This document shows, in pieces, positions 27,562 through 30,769 of a DNA stretch of 30,769 nucleotides. The position numbers were made by a program, and so were the translations under genes. Numbering within the stretch: the first letter of the stretch is position 1; each line of letters begins with the position of its first letter. The notes under the pieces were generated by a model that did not search any database, had not been told where the DNA came from, and saw only the letters and a list, made by a program, of their open reading frames with translations. The stretch covers positions 1 through 30,769 of the IMG/VR virus record IMGVR_UViG_3300030101_000721; one strand, given 5' to 3'. This DNA comes from a virus.

Positions 27562-30500
27562 CTATCGTTTACCCATCAATTCTTTTTTCTTTTTTAAATT
27601 TTCTATACCTATACTAATCTGAGGATATGTACTTTTCAATTCTTTTAATGCATCCTCTCTAAAACCTTCTACCACACTTAATAACATTTGTAACTGTTTT
27701 CCTCTTTGTGGTCCATCCTCATTGTTTTCATGTCTTTGCCATGTAGAACTTTCCATTTTCTTTTGCATAGCATCTAACAAATCACTATAACCATTTCCAT
27801 CATTATCTCTATTAATAATTGTTACATAATCATAATATTGTTCACTATCTAAATTTATAACACCACCTACCTTTTTAGGATGCATAGGTATTCCTAGACC
27901 ATAAGTTTGTAGCCAATCATCTACCATATTAAACTTATCTGTATGTTTTATCTTGACTGGATTTATTATACCTTGCTCTGGTCCTTCCATTATTTCACCC
28001 CAATAATTCAAAGCTGGTTTGAGATCTGGGTTAAAGAAAGGACTATTTTTATGTATTTTATTTAATGATTGATAAAACTTTCTAATTGGTAAAGGTATAT
28101 CTGGGTTCTCATCAGTTCTACCAAAGAAACCAAAGAAACCATAATCAGCTTGTTCTGGTGAAATCATAGTATTGTATATTGTTGGATCTTGCATCTTTTC
28201 TAAATATGTACTGAAAGTACCACCAGGATTTACAGCTACACCATAAGTAGCCTCCATAACTTGATCACTTATAGCTGCCAAACCATTCATAAGTCTTGTT
28301 TCTCCATCAGATCCTAATCCATTAAATGCTTTGGCTATTGTAGCAATACCTTCTAAAAAAGGTTGTTCACCCATATATGTGTACATCCAAGTAACTCCAG
28401 CAGAAAAAGCAGCTTGTATGTTTTCATCTTGATCATAACCATATTGTTCTGGCCTTGATGCTGCAAATCCAAGATCAGCTGCCATAGCTAAGAATGTGGA
28501 CATAGGCTCAAACCTTGAGTAAGTATAAAATTTAAAGTTACCATCATCTTGTCTAAAACCTATAGAGTATGGTTGGTAACCATTTCTAAAAAAAGCATCT
28601 CTTTCTTTTTTAGTACCTGGAGCTCTACCAGTAATAATAAAATCACTAGATCCATCAGCAGCTCCATAAGTATATTGCATGAATTGGTACATGGCAAAAG
28701 ATGTTGTTAATAGTTTTGCTTGAGCTAATTGTTTTTTTGCTGGACCATTTACACCCATTAAATCTCTTCTTACAGATGGCATTAGACCAGCAGTAAATGG
28801 ATTTCTTTTAGAACTTTCTAAAAATATATTTGTTACTGTTTTGTAGAATGGTACAAATAATTTTACCTCTGGTATGTTCATAAATGATTGTAAATTTTTT
28901 AATGCACCTGGAGGTAAGTCTGCTTGGAAAGTACCTTCTAACATACTAGCTTTTACATCTAATACTGTTTGATAACTTGGATCTGATAACTCTTTAGTAT
29001 AAGCTGCTTGAGCATCAGCTTTGCTACCACCAGTATTTATAACATCATTGTATTTCCTAGTTGCTAATCTTTCTAATTCTACTTGAAACAATATACCTTT
29101 CATAAATTCATCCTCAGCAACAAGCAATCTACCAGGTACTCTTGCAGCAGTTCCCATGTATTCTAATATCATACCAAGTGGAGTATCTGACATACCACCA
29201 GCTAGTTCTTTACCTATAGCTTTTCTTGGTGGTAAATCTAATTTAGTATTTGATGCACCTTTTTTAAAACCTTCTACCATATTATCTAAACCTAACTTGC
29301 CTCCATAGTTTAGAGCTTTGATCATAGATGCTACCTCGTTGAATTGTACTCCTTGAGGTGATCCATTGAATGGTATTTTGTTAAGTGTTGCTGCTACTGT
29401 GTATTCCATTAATCTTAGTGAATTAAATCCTAAGTTACCTATTGTGTTTACTATGTGTGTTATTGGCGACATCAATCTTGAGTTTACCCATAACTCTACC
29501 CATCCATCTTTCCATTTTGATGCAAGAGATAATTTAGCAAATCTAGCAGCTTGATCTGGTCTAAGCATAAGAAAATGTTGAGATATGTTTTTAAAACCAT
29601 TTTCACTCATATCTGCGTTCATATTATCAGTCATCCATTTAATGGTATCTGTTGCTGTACCTTTATCTACAGTAAGTGAAGGATCTATTTTTTGTACCTC
29701 TTGAATTACTCTAAGTTTTTGACCAGCTGAGGATGCATCAGCAGCAGTCTTAGAAAGTATTTGTCCATACAATCTTAAGACTTTATAAAACTCTATTTTC
29801 TCTGCCTCTGTAGCTATGCCCTTTTTACCTTTATCTGCAATCTTAGCTAAGTAAGTATATAATATTTTTGTTTCCATTATAGCTCTTACACCCACATCAA
29901 GAGGTAGAGCTTGTCCTGGTTTTTTATTTAAGATTTGTAAATACACATCAGATCTACCAAGTTTTGCTGCTTGGCTCATAAGTTGATCTACTTTTATCTT
30001 ACCACCTTTAGCATTTTCTATCTGATCTTTAAATATTGTATAAACTGTATCTGAAAATTTATTTGGTTTGAATGTACCATTTATATCAGTATCTAAATCA
30101 GTAAATATTTTTTTAAGACTTTTTCTTTTACTGACATCTTTTATAGTTCCTAATTCAAACTCTTCTAATATATTGTTTACAGTTTTTAATTCATCCTCAT
30201 CAAACTCTTTAAGTATAATCGTACCAGTAGCTTGATCAATTTCTATATCACCTTCAATCTTATTAAGTATTTCTTTTTGTTTATCTAATCTTTCTTTTTT
30301 ATTTTTACCATAAGGATCACCTTTATGTGTTGGTTTTGATGGTAGTTTAAATCCACCAGCTAGTAATACTTTCTCCTCTTGTAATTGTAGATCTCCTCCT
30401 ATTTGCTCTTGGTCCTCTGTATTTATAGGAGCTACCTCATCACCTTTGCTTACACTTTTAAAATCAACATCATTGTCAATCATTGTCTTGTCATTCTTTT

Positions 30501-30579
30501 CCAAGAAATCTAAATTGACTGTTGTGTTTGTAGTTTCTGCTACAGTATCTAAAGCTAAGTCTTTTGATTTAAGAGCCAT
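27562..30579 (-). CDS. Large internal virion protein (LPD38-like C-terminal region)
   Basis: 1005 residues. A charged, acidic N-terminal half (helical, Lys/Asp/Glu-rich) leads into a more hydrophobic part with ELWVNSRLMSPITHIVNTIG (about 350-370), KLFVPFYKTVTNIFLESSKR (about 570-590) and MYQFMQYTYGAADGSSDF. The W-x-x-x-x-L-x-x-P-x-T-H/Q-x-x-N and F-x-P-F-x-K-T-x-x-N motifs are typical of large polyvalent phage proteins (LPD38-like) ejected with DNA. I see no transglycosylase motif. It comes before the tail fibre, where T7 has gp15/gp16. It starts at a TAATG overlap after AAAGGAGCTG. Confidence 0.75.
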   Translation of the reverse strand: MALKSKDLALDTVAETTNTTVNLDFLEKNDKTMIDNDVDFKSVSKGDEVAPINTEDQEQIGGDLQLQEEKVLLAGGFKLPSKPTHKGDPYGKNKKERLDKQKEILNKIEGDIEIDQATGTIILKEFDEDELKTVNNILEEFELGTIKDVSKRKSLKKIFTDLDTDINGTFKPNKFSDTVYTIFKDQIENAKGGKIKVDQLMSQAAKLGRSDVYLQILNKKPGQALPLDVGVRAIMETKILYTYLAKIADKGKKGIATEAEKIEFYKVLRLYGQILSKTAADASSAGQKLRVIQEVQKIDPSLTVDKGTATDTIKWMTDNMNADMSENGFKNISQHFLMLRPDQAARFAKLSLASKWKDGWVELWVNSRLMSPITHIVNTIGNLGFNSLRLMEYTVAATLNKIPFNGSPQGVQFNEVASMIKALNYGGKLGLDNMVEGFKKGASNTKLDLPPRKAIGKELAGGMSDTPLGMILEYMGTAARVPGRLLVAEDEFMKGILFQVELERLATRKYNDVINTGGSKADAQAAYTKELSDPSYQTVLDVKASMLEGTFQADLPPGALKNLQSFMNIPEVKLFVPFYKTVTNIFLESSKRNPFTAGLMPSVRRDLMGVNGPAKKQLAQAKLLTTSFAMYQFMQYTYGAADGSSDFIITGRAPGTKKERDAFFRNGYQPYSIGFRQDDGNFKFYTYSRFEPMSTFLAMAADLGFAASRPEQYGYDQDENIQAAFSAGVTWMYTYMGEQPFLEGIATIAKAFNGLGSDGETRLMNGLAAISDQVMEATYGVAVNPGGTFSTYLEKMQDPTIYNTMISPEQADYGFFGFFGRTDENPDIPLPIRKFYQSLNKIHKNSPFFNPDLKPALNYWGEIMEGPEQGIINPVKIKHTDKFNMVDDWLQTYGLGIPMHPKKVGGVINLDSEQYYDYVTIINRDNDGNGYSDLLDAMQKKMESSTWQRHENNEDGPQRGKQLQMLLSVVEGFREDALKELKSTYPQISIGIENLKKKKELMGKR

Positions 30580-30769
30580 TATTGATCAGCTCCTTTTGTT
30601 TGATTGTTTATGTTTGGGTTGTCTGGGCTGTTTTGTATTTCCAGCCTTGTTTTTTCAAAGCCTTTATCAATAGCTTTCGCCTCTGTTCTCTTGTTGAGTT
30701 CTTTGGCAGAGCTATAAGATCCACCTTCTTTGAGTTCTGTAAGTCCTTTTTCTGTGTCAATGGTTTTAA
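30579..30769 (-). CDS. Internal virion protein, C-terminal 62 residues plus edge codon (continues at base 1)
   Basis: The frame is open from the window edge to a TAA at 30581-30579 that overlaps the ATG of the large virion protein. It reads KTIDTEKGLTELKEGGSYSS, AKELNKRTEAKAIDKGFEKT and RLEIQNSPDNPNINNQTKGA, DQ; charged, helical then polar. Joined to the frame at 1-739 it gives 930 bases, exactly 310 codons with the stop, with no stop codon at the seam (junction codon TTT). It is therefore most likely the C-terminus of the same protein. Confidence 0.75.
   Translation of the reverse strand, partial: KTIDTEKGLTELKEGGSYSSAKELNKRTEAKAIDKGFEKTRLEIQNSPDNPNINNQTKGADQ

Noticed and set aside
1-30769. 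tRNA genes, CRISPR arrays, insertion sequences
   Set aside because: No cloverleaf with a TTCRA arm, no regular spaced direct repeats and no transposase were seen on reading; a tRNA search program was not available.

Overview
The window looks like a complete small tailed-phage genome of podovirus type, AT-rich and tightly packed, probably from a marine metagenome or isolate. It carries a head-to-tail connector portal, T7-like tail tubular proteins A and B, a T7 gp17-like tail-fibre N-terminus, internal virion proteins and a T7-lysozyme-type amidase. The low GC and small compact genome fit an alphaproteobacterial host such as SAR11/Pelagibacterales. The host is inference; nothing in the sequence proves it. 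The two incomplete reading frames at the window edges join in frame into one 309-residue protein, so the 30,769 bases are probably the whole circular (circularly permuted) map.

Layout. A long leftward unit starts at a divergent control region (17961-18073). It first encodes regulation and replication: a ribbon-helix-helix protein, a DUF3310-like protein, a DnaA domain IV protein, an MT-A70 methylase and a winged-helix replication protein. A 317-base non-coding region (15164-15480) follows, with a good sigma70-type promoter and several inverted repeats. It leads into the late genes: a protein with an SSB-like tip, a Dam-like methylase, TerS, small proteins, a PAPS-reductase-like enzyme, TerL, a Dcm-like methylase, a run of very small genes, portal, scaffold, capsid, tail tubes and internal proteins. 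Across the edge join the unit continues at 30769 with internal virion proteins, tail fibres, a lysis cassette (XhlA-like, 3-TM holin, spanin-like, amidase), a phosphoesterase and a final hypothetical gene, ending at 22139.

A short rightward unit (18074-22081) encodes a C39-like cysteine protease fold, a small serine recombinase, a YqaJ exonuclease, an ERF annealing protein, a LexA-like DNA-binding domain and several unknown proteins. The two units converge at 22082-22138.

How it works together. No DNA polymerase, primase, helicase, ligase or RNA polymerase gene was recognised. The phage probably borrows the host replisome and transcriptase, supplying DnaA-like and winged-helix initiators, an SSB-tip protein and an exonuclease/annealase pair. 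Most adjacent genes share ATGA, GTGA or TAATG overlaps, which indicates translational coupling. This coupling also exposes about nine very small genes (26-50 residues) listed below.
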